From the NCBI GenBank assembly GCA_003116975.1, contig BGKB01000150.1:1-64000 (forward strand): a stretch of DNA of 64,000 nt, given 5' to 3'. A program made the translations under genes and the position numbers. Of the stretch, positions 48,627 through 58,843 are shown piece by piece; position 1 is the first letter of the stretch, and the number at the start of each line of letters is the position of its first letter. The notes beneath the pieces are model-generated. The model was not told the DNA's origin. It saw nothing but the letters and a program-made list of their open reading frames with translations, and did no database searches. The DNA is from Aurantiochytrium sp. KH105 (lineage: Eukaryota; Sar; Bigyra; Thraustochytrida; Thraustochytriidae).

Positions 48627-49595
48627 CGCGCCTCACCGCTTCTCCTCCACGTCAAACCGGAGAACAGACCCAGACAAACGCGCCGTCGGGCCCAGCCTCT
48701 TCGCGCCGCACGCCCTGCCCGCGTCCGCTGCCGGCCCCGCTGCGCGCGCGCGCTCCCGTGCGGCTCTCACCCAGGCCGCGGCCTCCGTCGTTAGTTTGGT
48801 CTCTGCCGCCCCGCCTCGGCCGGCCTTTCGCGGTCGTTAGCCTCTCCCCCGCTTTGGAACGCGGCGCCTGCTCGCCGCCCGTGCGCCCGCGTCCCGAAAA
48901 GAACGCCCCGGCGGAACGCCTATAGGTCCCTTTCCCGGTCCCTGGCCTCCCTTTGGGTCCCTTCTCGCGAAACCGCCCCGCCCGCCAAACGGTCAAGCGA
49001 CGGCGCCGCGGGCGTATAGCCCACTTGCGGGCTGCCGGCGCAAGTGGAGAATGCGCGGCGCAAGTGGAACAAAGCGGCGCGCGCGCGTCGACACCGCGGA
49101 GTTGGGCAAAGAAAGAAGAGAGGAGACCGCGGAGGCCTCGGCCGACCCTCCCGACCTCCCTCCCTCCCGACCGGCCGGCCGAGCGGCGCCGCCGGGTCGC
49201 GCACCGCCGCGCGAGGCGGCTTGCCCGCCCGCCCGCCCGCCCGCCCGTCCGCGCGCGGAGGGCGCGAGGGGCCGTGCGTCATCCTTTGGCCAGGTGTACA
49301 ATCCCATCGCCGCGGCCCAGCCCAGCCGGCCTTGCCCAGGCCCGTCGCTCGCGCGACGCTCTCGTGCCCGCGCTAGCGCCCGCTCGTGAGCTCCCTCGCT
49401 CGCTTGCCCGCGGCCGCCCGTCGCTGCAGCCGAGGCGAGGCGAGGCGAGGCGAGGCGGAGGAGAGCTCCAGCTGGCTGAACAGGCCCCCTGGCGAGGACA
49501 CGGCGCGCGAGGGCTCCTGCGAGGCGGAGGAGACCGCCTCCCGCTCAAGCTCGACGCCTTGCTCGGCTTGCGCTCTGCTCCAGCAAGCCGTGCTC
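48627..49595. promoter_or_regulatory. Divergent promoter, ASF1 and metallophosphoesterase
   Basis: Nearly 1 kb of GC-rich DNA between two start codons, with CCCG and GGCGA repeats. It contains three copies of the GCAAGTGG motif. Frames within it are Arg/Pro/Ala low complexity. Confidence 0.5.
49021..49073. promoter_or_regulatory. Cluster of three GCGCAAGTGG motifs
   Basis: One copy on the minus strand (ccacttgcgggc at 49021) and two on the plus strand (ccggcgcaagtggagaat at 49035 and gcggcgcaagtggaac at 49056). They sit about 400-450 bases upstream of ASF1 and 520-570 bases upstream of the metallophosphoesterase ATG. Confidence 0.5.
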
Positions 49596-51104
49596 ATGGA
49601 ATCGCCGCTCATACAGCCTCCGGAACCGAACGCGGAAGCCGCCAGCGCGAATTCCGACGGTTCCATCTGGCCCGTTCTCCCCAGCAGCTTTGGCTTCGCG
49701 CTCGACAACGGCGAGCAGTTCCCCGTCACGGCTGGACCTTCCCAGCAGCAACAGCAACAGCAACAGCAGCAGTACTGCCCCAAGCGTAAGGCAAACAGCT
49801 CGGGAGCGCGCAGCGCGGCCAATCGCGCCATGATCTGGATCCATTATCATTCGGCGCTTGCATGCGTCTATTTGCTCACAGTTGGCGTTATCTTTGCCAC
49901 CGCAGCGCTCATGTATGCCGCGCAGCAACGAGACGATCCTTTCTCCAAGCACCTGCGTGACCCATCCAACATGTACACCGGGTACCCGGAGCCCCTCCTC
50001 GTCGTCGATACAAACGTTACGCGAAAAAACGTCACCCGCGTAGCTATCTTTGCGGACTCGGCAATCAATGAGGCCACGAAGCGCGTTCTGCGTCTCATCC
50101 ATGACGAAAATGCAGACATGGTCTTGCACCCCGGGGATATTGACTACACAGGAGACGTGAGTCGCTGGCAGACACAAATGACCTCTATTCTCGGAGCAGA
50201 CTTTCCATACTTTTTCTCAGCGGGTAACTACGAAATGAAAATACCCAAATCTCGCCGCGGAAAAACCGATGCTGTCGAGGGGGAGCAGTGGGGAAACTAT
50301 GTCGCAAAGCGAGACGAGATCCTCCGCGCGAATGGCGTTGTATGTCCCTTTGCCACGCCCTCGCGCAGTCAGCTTGCCTGTCATTATAAAGGTGTCTCGT
50401 TCGTGCTCTCTAATCTTTCAGATCGCATGGACACGCTAAAGGAGAACCGTGCTTTTCTGCGCAATGCCCTGCTTAGACTCCGAGAAAGCTTTCCAGCCAC
50501 GCGCTGGACCTTTTGCATGTGGCATGCTCCATTTACGCTCATGCAGGTCGGCTTTCGGGATCCGCCCGACGTAATGGGCTCGAGCGAGCTCGAGGCTGCC
50601 TATGACGACTGTCGCGCAGCGGGCGCTGTTGTTCTCACGGGCCACGAGCACTACTATGTACGAACGCACACAATGTCGTCTTTTAAGCAACCTTACGGGT
50701 TTGACATGCCCACCACGACCGAAGACGAGGATCTTCCGCTACTCTATGCGCGCCCTGGAAATAACTTTGCGGTCGTCTCTGGTCTCGGTGGTCACTCCGT
50801 GAGCGTTCCGTGCAAATCGAACTTTGAACGTCGAGCCCACCTCGCAGCAGTGCACCCCCTGCACATGCTCACGGACACAGACCCGGGTGGTAAGATATTC
50901 TACTCTGAAGTATCTGGAAGACCCACAACATCGTCTGAGCTCATCGAGTTTGACGCTAAGACTGGTCTCGGCCAAGGATACCCGTTCGGAGCGCTCTTTT
51001 GCGAGCTGCCCATCGGCTCACTCGATGCTGAGGCACCAGCGTACTGCTATTTCAAGACGATTGATGGTGAGATCGTGGATCAGTTTCTTGTGTCTGACGC
51101 ATAA
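49596..51104 (+). CDS. Membrane-anchored calcineurin-like phosphoesterase
   Basis: 502 residues from the ATG at 49596; the frame is open upstream only from a GTG. The N-terminal 75 residues are soluble with a Q10 run. One membrane segment follows (ACVYLLTVGVIFATAALMYA), so this is a type II membrane protein with an extracytosolic catalytic domain. Metallophosphoesterase blocks are HPGDIDYTGD (Asp about 181), AGNYE at 209-213, WHAPF, and GHEHYY at 349-354. The layout resembles purple acid phosphatases. Two points are unusual: the first metal block reads FADSAIN rather than DxH or GDxG, and the GNHE catalytic His is Tyr 212. Activity may therefore be altered. NVT and NLS sites could be N-glycosylated. 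Confidence 0.82.
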   Translation: MESPLIQPPEPNAEAASANSDGSIWPVLPSSFGFALDNGEQFPVTAGPSQQQQQQQQQQYCPKRKANSSGARSAANRAMIWIHYHSALACVYLLTVGVIFATAALMYAAQQRDDPFSKHLRDPSNMYTGYPEPLLVVDTNVTRKNVTRVAIFADSAINEATKRVLRLIHDENADMVLHPGDIDYTGDVSRWQTQMTSILGADFPYFFSAGNYEMKIPKSRRGKTDAVEGEQWGNYVAKRDEILRANGVVCPFATPSRSQLACHYKGVSFVLSNLSDRMDTLKENRAFLRNALLRLRESFPATRWTFCMWHAPFTLMQVGFRDPPDVMGSSELEAAYDDCRAAGAVVLTGHEHYYVRTHTMSSFKQPYGFDMPTTTEDEDLPLLYARPGNNFAVVSGLGGHSVSVPCKSNFERRAHLAAVHPLHMLTDTDPGGKIFYSEVSGRPTTSSELIEFDAKTGLGQGYPFGALFCELPIGSLDAEAPAYCYFKTIDGEIVDQFLVSDA

Positions 51105-51574
51105 AAAAGTATTTGTATTTATGGCTCTCATGCGACGTCGAATCCTTTTGTTTTGTTGAAAACCGATTGCGTTCTGGTGCCTTTACGTAAATTGCCACGA
51201 CCAAGAACGCGTAGTGCAGAGTTAATCATAATTTTTTTTCCTTTTACCATCATCTGAAAGACCTGTTGCCGATATCGATGGTTTCTTTCCCAGACGCCGT
51301 ACACACACATCATCCACTCGCCCGCTCGCTCGCTCGCACGCTCGAATCATGATATCTTATACCCGTAAGCTCCAAGTCGTGCGTCCAAAACAAAGGGATC
51401 TCTCCCTGCTTTCCCACAGTTCGACGATCAACGGAAATATTCAACTTCGTCGGTGCGCAAGTGGAGAACACCCACCACGATCGATTCCAAGCAGGGTCTG
51501 TCTCCGCGATCGAGCGATGCCTTTCGCGACGCAGAGCCGGAAGCTTCCGTCAGACGCTGGATGATGCCTGCATC
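51105..51574. other. Intergenic, promoter of the next gene
   Basis: AT-rich 3' UTR of the phosphoesterase followed by a GC-rich stretch with CGCTCG repeats near 51326. One GCGCAAGTGG motif sits 106 bases before the next ATG. Confidence 0.5.
51453..51469 (+). promoter_or_regulatory. GCGCAAGTGG motif
   Basis: gtgcgcaagtggagaac, the same core and flank as at 49035-49052, in the direction of the downstream gene. Confidence 0.45.
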
Positions 51575-52498
51575 ATGGGCTTCTTCAAACGCGCCAAGGC
51601 GCAGGTCTATGCGGACCCCTACGATCCCGAAGACATTGACGCAGAGCGTGAGCCAAACAAGAGCCTCGAACGGCGGCGTCGGGAGCTCAAGTATGCCATG
51701 CTAGCTGCCGTCGAGTTCCACGCCGAGCATGAAGTACGATTACGCAAGTTCTGCGACGGAGTCAAGGAGCGCAACCATCAAGACCGAAAGAAAGAGTGGC
51801 TTCGCGCGAAGAAGCGAGAGCTCAAGAGACTCGGTTTGCCCATCAAGCCAGAGGCTCTCGTCCAGGCCGTCAAAGAGCAAGAGGCAATTGGCTTCCCTTT
51901 GATTCGCGGAGATCAAATCGAGGATGACAAAAACGATCCAAGTGATAGTGAAGACGAAGACGATCAAGACGCCAAACAAGGTCAGACCGAAGACGAACTT
52001 GACCTGAACAAAGACGACGAAAGACTTCGTGAATTTATTCAACACGAGGACATCTTTGAAGTTTGGGAGCAAAGCGTAAAGTCGCATCGAGACGCTTTCG
52101 AGCAATCAACGATCGTGCCGCTTGAAGAGGTTTTCGACTCAAAGCACTGGAAAGCGGGCGCGGTACAGGCAAAGAAAAAGTATCTTGAACTCCTCGCACG
52201 CCCCGTTCTCAAAGAAGAGGCTGTCAAGAGCCTTGCTCGCGTCGTTGCTGTGCTTGACGTCTATCGTGACCTCAATATTCGTCTCAAGAAAGGCCTTGTC
52301 GACCAAGCGGACCGAGAGCAGCGCGAAGAAACCGCCCTCAAGTCAAAATTACACAATCTGCAAGAGGAGCTTCGCATCCTCGAACTTCACAAGCAAGCGC
52401 GCTCCACACAGCGATGCATGGTCCCTCCCAAATCCATGCTACAAGTACAGGAACTTGCGCGTGCGCTAACTTTAACACAAGAATGGAACGGAACGTAA
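51575..52498 (+). CDS. Unknown charged helical protein
   Basis: 307 residues from the ATG at 51575 (MGFFKRAKAQVYADPYDPED); the frame upstream begins at GTG. The protein is highly charged and mostly helical: ERRRRELKYAMLAAVEFHAE, DRKKEWLRAKKRELKRLG, then an acidic segment (DSEDEDDQD), and a C-terminal coiled coil around QREETALKSKLHNLQEEL. No signal peptide, membrane segment or catalytic motif is seen. I do not recognise the family. It converges on the WDR81 gene with only 48 bases between stop codons. Confidence 0.7.
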   Translation: MGFFKRAKAQVYADPYDPEDIDAEREPNKSLERRRRELKYAMLAAVEFHAEHEVRLRKFCDGVKERNHQDRKKEWLRAKKRELKRLGLPIKPEALVQAVKEQEAIGFPLIRGDQIEDDKNDPSDSEDEDDQDAKQGQTEDELDLNKDDERLREFIQHEDIFEVWEQSVKSHRDAFEQSTIVPLEEVFDSKHWKAGAVQAKKKYLELLARPVLKEEAVKSLARVVAVLDVYRDLNIRLKKGLVDQADREQREETALKSKLHNLQEELRILELHKQARSTQRCMVPPKSMLQVQELARALTLTQEWNGT

Positions 52499-52546
52499 GG
52501 TTCGCAAATATTCAGAATCGAAATAAGTATAAAACTAGAAAGACCC

Positions 52547-55500
52547 TTAAACTACCGAATGGATGCATCCATTGTCACCAGCAACGAGCACAAGGCCCCG
52601 CATTGGGAGCACGCGAAGCGCGCCGATTCGAAGGGCTCCACGACCGATGCCTTCGCCTTTAAAGTCTCTTAAACCCACGGGCTTGGCGGTAACTTCTGTC
52701 GCCCTTGCCCGCATTTCAAGAGTAACAACCGAAATGCGATTGTCTGCGCCAATAACAAGCTTCGTAGGACTTCGTCCTTGCGTAGCGGTTTCAGACCAAA
52801 TGCTCGCAGTGTCACATTGTGGAATCGAAACGTAAACGCGACCGCCACGGCGATTGTTACCCCCACGCGAAGGTGAAGGAGGGCTCATCACACTAGACTT
52901 GGCATCTTGCGGTCCCGGTGGAGCACCCCCCTCTTGCAAGCTTGCGTTTGGACCCGAGACACGCGCAAAGCGCGCGGCCAAATCATCGAGAGCGCTCGCG
53001 GTGTTGCCAAATCCGGCGCTCTCGCTGCGTCGCAAACTGGACGCCGCCTCCAAGGTGTCTTGCGCGAGGGGGGCGCTCTCTGCGACGGTGCCGTCTTCCG
53101 CACCTCGAGACACACCCGTGCCCGAAACGCCGCTTTCGGCGGTACTAGGACTCGTCTCCAAGACCGGAGCCTCAAATAGAGCCGCTGGCGCAGCGACATC
53201 TGCAGAAGCAGACCGTTCGCGAACAGAGGAAGGGGACCCGGCGGCCAGACTTGGGGACATCGATCTTCCTCCCAAATGGCCCTGCTGACCACTTCCGCCG
53301 CCAAGCAGAGATGAAAGTCTTGGTAAACCAAAAGGGTCTACCTGAGCTTGCTCTTGAGATAGCGTTTGCATTTGCATCTGCATCTGACTCGCGCTTCCTT
53401 GCGCGAGTCCTCCTGTCGGTCTCTTTGGCCACACTTGGGGTGCCAACACGCGAGAAAACCGAGCTGCCCGAGGGAGCCCAACAACCCGAATGCGACACGC
53501 GGGTCGACGTTGCGAATTCCACGGAACGTCGCCAGCATTCTCAAAGCCGCCTTGGCGGGACACGTCCCAAACCCGCGCCGAACCTTCGGCGCTTATTGAC
53601 AGTAGCTGGTACGCCGCCGCTTCGTGCACGAGTTCGTCGGTCTGAATCACAGGCTGCACCAAATTCAAAGCCTGAAGTGAAACAACTCCGCCCTCGTGAG
53701 CCTTCCAATGTGCCAAAGATCCGCCTGTTCGTGCATCCAGCACAGACACATGGCCCGAGGCTCGTCCTGCTGCAATCCAGCCACCTGAGAAGCTTCCGCC
53801 GCACACAATGGAGCTCGCGCAAAACCCACCGTTGGACGCCGAGGAGGCCTGATGCGCCTGCGAGCGTTGTAATGGCACCGTTGATGGACTTTCATCGACT
53901 GCCGGAAGCTGATGCGAACTCACCGTGTGTCCAGGAACCCGAAAGTCTAGGCAATCGACCGTACCTGCAATCGTGGATGCCCAAATAACGTTCTCGTTCG
54001 CAAGTGACTGCTGTCTTGCAGACTGCACAGTCAGGACTGGCCGATGCGCTACGCCAATGGGGACCGTGCGCAAGCGTGGAGGCGATCCTGCCACGAAATT
54101 CCCTTCAGCGCCACGAGAACGCTCGTGGCCGTACTCGACGTCCCAGAGTCGTACCGCCCCGTCCAATAAGATACATTTACGTCCAAGCTCGAGAAAACGC
54201 AGTCCGCTTACAGGACGCGCGTTCCGGAAACTTGCCACCTCGCGCGGTTTTCCAGCAATCGAGAACAGCTTCACGGAAGAACTTCTGGAGGTGCTTGCCA
54301 GAAGCGTCTCGTCACTGTTTGCCTCAATCGTTATGATTGCAGTCTGATGTGCGCGAAGCACGTGGCTGACAGCACCTCGAAGCGTTCCTCGTTTGCGGCG
54401 CTTCGCGACTACCTCAGGAACTGCCGATGCGGAGCTCGTTGATTCGCTTCCCAAATCAGGACCAAGAAGCCAGGTTCGTTCCATGCGAGCTTGCTCTTCG
54501 AGTCCAGCACGAGCCTCGCTCTCTTGACGAGCATCTCGCTCTTCGACTTCGCCTTCGCGCACTCCAACCTCATCGCTGTTCACTGCTGCCGAAAGTGTCC
54601 GCCGCAACGTGTCGCGGCTTACGCTTCCGCTTGCGCGTGTGCCGTTGGAGGGAGACTCTCTCTGGGTCCCTCGCACGAAAGTTGGTGGTGTATCTCGAGG
54701 TTGAGTTACCTCCTCAGTCCCCGACGACTGGCTTCCTGAAGGCAACGGAGGGGACATCGAATGAGGTGGCACACTTGTCGATGAAGAGAGTGACTGCGAC
54801 GACTGCAAGGAGGAAGTAGCGGTTAGCGGCTCTGCCGTTGGCAAAGATGACGACAACGATGTGGAGGCGCACACCGCGCGCGCAGAACTAGTCTCGACCA
54901 GCAAAAGTTCCTCTGCACCAAGTTCGTCCTCGAATTCATCGGCAACTTCAACAGCAGCTTCCATGTCTTCGTGCGCGCCCCCGGACGGACTGCAGGGATC
55001 TCCGTTGTCAGTGTTGATGCCGGCATCAAAGACACAGTCCCGCGGCGCATCTTGCGTCAGCTCTAGCTTGCCAACACCTTGGTCCCGCCGCGGAACTGCA
55101 ACCTGCGATGGCCCTGGCTCACGATAAGAATCCGGAATTGCAAGACAGCGGCGCAGATTAGAAGGAGCTAAAGTCGGATAGTACGCTCGAATGCGCTCCT
55201 CTCCCCAACGGGCCTCAAAGGCCGCAAAAATAAAGCGCGCCATCCAAAGCTGACCCGGAGGACATCGAGGGGCTGCGGCCGCGCGGAGAGCATTTGCGCT
55301 CGCCTCCAGAACCGGGGCAATTTCATGGTGGCCCACATGGCTCACGACAAGCCCTAAGAGGACCGCGACGTAGACACTTGCAAGCTGATCTTCCACTGTT
55401 TCGCCCGGCTGCGCCGCCAGCAGCTCACGTAGCTCCGAGCGCTCCAGAAACCACGCGTACAGATCCTCTTCTTCTAACATTGAAAGTACGCACGAGAAGA

Positions 55501-58500
55501 ATGAAAGCACGTCCATCCGCCGGACGGACGCCTGAATGCGCTCCTCCTCGCTCGCATCATTCTGCAAAAAGGTCTTGCTCAGCGCCTTGAAAGCAGCTGG
55601 AAAAACAAGCTCGGTGGCGACCATGCGACCAGCGCGTGCTGTAATGTAGCGAATCACCTTCACAGCGGGGGCGTGGACGGGCAGAACAAGATCTGTTCGC
55701 GAGCGAGCAGGGCCGCCATCTAAAATGGAGCAAAACTTGTCAAGGAGCGCCGTGAGCTTGGCAGGCGCGAGCGCCTCGATTCCAAATTGACGAAGATGAG
55801 CATACGTGCCACGATTGACGCCCCCTTCGCCAAGTGAAGCTCGCGTCACCTGCCAACGCTTGAGAAGAGGCGTTAAAATCATTCGCACACTCAGAGCAAT
55901 ACCAAAGGTTGGAGCCCGCGCGAGGGCGATCGCGGCATCTGCTGCCGCGGCCCGCACATTTGCGGGTGCGGTGGAACTCCGCAAGGTTTCCACCAAAAGT
56001 GGCGGATACAGATTCGCAAACAAGGTCGCCCCAACGTAGTCAAGCACGCGCATGCATGTCTTGGCTTCAAGTGCTGGGAGCAGGAGAGACCACTGCTCCT
56101 TTGCTTGCATGCGTTCATAAGTTTCGACAACCGTCGGAAGAAGTTCGCGAACGTCTAAAAGAGGCCCTGCAATGAGAACAAGCTCGATGGGCATTAAAGC
56201 GCGTACTTCGTCGTTTGCTTCGAGCATCAATGCCAGAACACTTGGCATCGCAAGATTGAGGGCTCGCTTGCGCTCACTTGGGTCGTCCGAAACGCGTTCG
56301 AGAAGAGGCCCTAGTTCCTTCTTCACCCAATGAAAGCGCTCCAACCACGTTCTACAGTGCTGGCTGGCCGAAAGAAAGTCATAAACAGCTGCGAACCAGT
56401 CTGGAAAGACTGTTTCGCCCACCAAATCAAGGAGAGCGTCGAGTTTGGGCGCCGTGAGCGCGCGTCCGACAAAGTCTCGGACACGTCGCGGAAGTCGACG
56501 CAGCTCGGGCAAAATGAGATCAACGGCGACGGCCTCATCCCGGCTCAGCAAAGCATGGCGACGTGAACTTGTGAGGAGAGGCTGTCGAAGGTACATTTCC
56601 GCGGCAATACAGCCAAGCGCGAAACAGTCATCAGCTTGCCAGCGCGCGACATCAAGACATGCATCGGCTCGGTCTTTCTCAGATTCCAGCTTGGTGTACG
56701 TTGGCGCAATCATCGGGCCAAAAAATCGCTCAAAGCGTGCCCCGCGCTCAAAATTGTCCATATTGCCACGAGCGTTGCCTGCATTCTCGACTTCGCGTGC
56801 GGGATGCGCCTCTGTAAAAACTTGAACAAATCCAGGGCTCTTACGAAGGCGGTGCTTGGGCATCGAAGAGAGAGGCAGAGTCACATTTTTGCTCGCCACC
56901 GCAGCCTCGCCTGCGAGTTTGTTGCCGAAGTTGAGATCAATCCAGTGATGCAAGCTGCGAGAGACATGCGTCGATTCGAGCGCGGCCCGATGCCAGCGGA
57001 CAAAGTCGGAGGCATCTCGGCACCACTTGGGAAAACCCAAGTCCGGAAGGTCAATGTCAGCATGCATGGACGAAAACACTGACGCGTCAAAGAAAAATTC
57101 AGGGATACACTCGTCCGGCGTCCACTCGTACATGCGAGCCATGGAAGCAGGGTACTCTTTCGCTTCAAAGTTGCTCCTTACAACGCTGCGAAGTGTCGCC
57201 AATGGAGTTACTCGAGCCATGTAGATATAGTACGTTATCTCCGAGAGGGACTCTGTGATGTGATGCGGCGTTGGCGAGTTGCAAAATGTAATATCCAGTT
57301 GGTCATCCCCCTTGGCTAGCCTGTATTTGCTCTGCGTGAGATCTCGCCAATGCGTCTGCTCGGGATCGTCAAGGTCGCTCGAAGAAAAGTCCGTCACCCA
57401 GGGAATCACAGGATGAAAGTTGGCATCTGCAAGATGGCGCCCTGCGGCCGCATTAACCGCCATCAAATAGTCAAGATTCGAAACGCGGCCCTGACGCCAA
57501 GCCTCAGTGAGGCCTTCGGAAAGGGTGCTTTTGCCCGCAGGTGGAAGCCATGGGGATGCGGCGTCCAACGTGCGCAGTAGGCGTGGCACAGGGACATCCA
57601 AGGGTGGGTGCAGCCACACCCAAAGATCGCCCGTTATATTTACATTTTGGGGACATAACCGACCATGAAAGAGTCCCTGCTTGTGCAAAAAACTGACCGC
57701 GCGAACGAGCTGGTACATGACAAAACGAAGAGGTTCGTCTGATGCAACATCCACAGCAGAAAGAGAGAGCTCGCCCAGGCGAGGGGGGCGTTTGGAGGGT
57801 AAAGTTGAAGGCCGAAGCGATTGATAATTGAATTTGATCATTGATTCGAGCGTGTGCGGCGTCCATCCGCACGTCACGAAAAGAGCTTGCGATGACTCGA
57901 TCACGCTCCAAATCGGTAGCCAATTCATGTGTCGTTGACGCATTGCGGGATGCGTGATTGCATTGGCAAATGCAAGCGAGGCATCCTTGTCCACGTGCGC
58001 GATTTCCGCTTCCTCGTAAAGCGCGTTGAGGACGCGCTGTACGTGGTCTCGGAGACGTATCGGTGTTTCATAATCAACATTTTGCGCATTTTCTAGTTGA
58101 TGTGTCCTCACGGCCAAATCCGCAGGAAGCTTGCTCTCGACAGGAGTCGAAAGAGGGTGGGTATCTCGAAAGTCGTCATCGCTGGCGCACTCATCTGTGT
58201 ACCATCTCTCGAGGTCTACGACCTCGTCCAAGAAGTCGCAAAGGCTTTCGCCAGCCATTTGTCCTGTCAACGCGCCCGTTTGTTCAGCAAGAGCAAACAC
58301 ACGCGCTACAGAGCCGCCATCTGCCGCGTCGGCTGTTGCTGCATCCTCATCCCCGTGGTCATGCGCACTTTCGACATTCTGGATCTGAGGACGGTCCATA
58401 AAGTCGGAATCCGTGGCTTGAAGATCCGTCGTGCAGTTCAGCTTATGCGTTGTTCTGATTGTTGAATCGAGAGCTGGCTTGCCGAGGGCGAAAACGGTGA

Positions 58501-58843
58501 CGACGGCACACTTTGTCGTGGGATCAACGAGCGAGATCGTCTGCTCTTTGTCTCGCACAACGCCCTCAACCAGACACTGCGCCTTTCCAGAAGTAAGTGG
58601 ACGCGCGCTCGTCTTCTCGCTTGCAGGCCTTGGGGTCGAGTTCTCTCCCGCCTGCTCGCCCTTTTGCAGGTTCGCCACGGGCTCGACGTCTGGGTCGCTC
58701 GCGGTGCCGTCAACACCATTTCGTGCCGTGTCCGTGTCTGCTCGCTCGTCTTCCTCGCGGGTGGACCCGGCAAAGTCGGCATCGTGGGGAAAGACAGCGC
58801 CCTCCACGCCGAGCTGCGCCTGCACAAGCCGCTTCAAGCTCAT
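52547..58843 (-). CDS. WDR81: BEACH-pseudokinase-WD40 protein (WDR81/LvsG type)
   Basis: 2098 residues in one frame from an ATG. The N-terminal 350 residues are low complexity. A kinase-like region follows (LRFVMYQLVRAVSFLHKQ, then HGRLCPQNVNI) in which the catalytic Asp of HRD is missing (HGR) and no DFG is seen. The BEACH domain comes next: HWRDLTQSKYRLAKGDDQ, ITESLSEITYYIYMARV, EYPASMARMYEWTPDECIPEFF. A kinase-like C-terminal part (DDCFALGCIAAEMYL) and a helical region follow, then a Ser/Thr-rich linker. A C-terminal WD40 propeller carries DGAVRLWDVEYG and EGSARVWDVSR. This order of inactive kinase, BEACH and WD40 is that of animal WDR81 and Dictyostelium LvsG, which act in endosome and autophagic trafficking. 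No intron or frameshift is visible. Confidence 0.88.
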   Translation of the reverse strand: MSLKRLVQAQLGVEGAVFPHDADFAGSTREEDERADTDTARNGVDGTASDPDVEPVANLQKGEQAGENSTPRPASEKTSARPLTSGKAQCLVEGVVRDKEQTISLVDPTTKCAVVTVFALGKPALDSTIRTTHKLNCTTDLQATDSDFMDRPQIQNVESAHDHGDEDAATADAADGGSVARVFALAEQTGALTGQMAGESLCDFLDEVVDLERWYTDECASDDDFRDTHPLSTPVESKLPADLAVRTHQLENAQNVDYETPIRLRDHVQRVLNALYEEAEIAHVDKDASLAFANAITHPAMRQRHMNWLPIWSVIESSQALFVTCGWTPHTLESMIKFNYQSLRPSTLPSKRPPRLGELSLSAVDVASDEPLRFVMYQLVRAVSFLHKQGLFHGRLCPQNVNITGDLWVWLHPPLDVPVPRLLRTLDAASPWLPPAGKSTLSEGLTEAWRQGRVSNLDYLMAVNAAAGRHLADANFHPVIPWVTDFSSSDLDDPEQTHWRDLTQSKYRLAKGDDQLDITFCNSPTPHHITESLSEITYYIYMARVTPLATLRSVVRSNFEAKEYPASMARMYEWTPDECIPEFFFDASVFSSMHADIDLPDLGFPKWCRDASDFVRWHRAALESTHVSRSLHHWIDLNFGNKLAGEAAVASKNVTLPLSSMPKHRLRKSPGFVQVFTEAHPAREVENAGNARGNMDNFERGARFERFFGPMIAPTYTKLESEKDRADACLDVARWQADDCFALGCIAAEMYLRQPLLTSSRRHALLSRDEAVAVDLILPELRRLPRRVRDFVGRALTAPKLDALLDLVGETVFPDWFAAVYDFLSASQHCRTWLERFHWVKKELGPLLERVSDDPSERKRALNLAMPSVLALMLEANDEVRALMPIELVLIAGPLLDVRELLPTVVETYERMQAKEQWSLLLPALEAKTCMRVLDYVGATLFANLYPPLLVETLRSSTAPANVRAAAADAAIALARAPTFGIALSVRMILTPLLKRWQVTRASLGEGGVNRGTYAHLRQFGIEALAPAKLTALLDKFCSILDGGPARSRTDLVLPVHAPAVKVIRYITARAGRMVATELVFPAAFKALSKTFLQNDASEEERIQASVRRMDVLSFFSCVLSMLEEEDLYAWFLERSELRELLAAQPGETVEDQLASVYVAVLLGLVVSHVGHHEIAPVLEASANALRAAAAPRCPPGQLWMARFIFAAFEARWGEERIRAYYPTLAPSNLRRCLAIPDSYREPGPSQVAVPRRDQGVGKLELTQDAPRDCVFDAGINTDNGDPCSPSGGAHEDMEAAVEVADEFEDELGAEELLLVETSSARAVCASTSLSSSLPTAEPLTATSSLQSSQSLSSSTSVPPHSMSPPLPSGSQSSGTEEVTQPRDTPPTFVRGTQRESPSNGTRASGSVSRDTLRRTLSAAVNSDEVGVREGEVEERDARQESEARAGLEEQARMERTWLLGPDLGSESTSSASAVPEVVAKRRKRGTLRGAVSHVLRAHQTAIITIEANSDETLLASTSRSSSVKLFSIAGKPREVASFRNARPVSGLRFLELGRKCILLDGAVRLWDVEYGHERSRGAEGNFVAGSPPRLRTVPIGVAHRPVLTVQSARQQSLANENVIWASTIAGTVDCLDFRVPGHTVSSHQLPAVDESPSTVPLQRSQAHQASSASNGGFCASSIVCGGSFSGGWIAAGRASGHVSVLDARTGGSLAHWKAHEGGVVSLQALNLVQPVIQTDELVHEAAAYQLLSISAEGSARVWDVSRQGGFENAGDVPWNSQRRPACRIRVVGLPRAARFSRVLAPQVWPKRPTGGLAQGSASQMQMQMQTLSQEQAQVDPFGLPRLSSLLGGGSGQQGHLGGRSMSPSLAAGSPSSVRERSASADVAAPAALFEAPVLETSPSTAESGVSGTGVSRGAEDGTVAESAPLAQDTLEAASSLRRSESAGFGNTASALDDLAARFARVSGPNASLQEGGAPPGPQDAKSSVMSPPSPSRGGNNRRGGRVYVSIPQCDTASIWSETATQGRSPTKLVIGADNRISVVTLEMRARATEVTAKPVGLRDFKGEGIGRGALRIGALRVLPMRGLVLVAGDNGCIHSVV

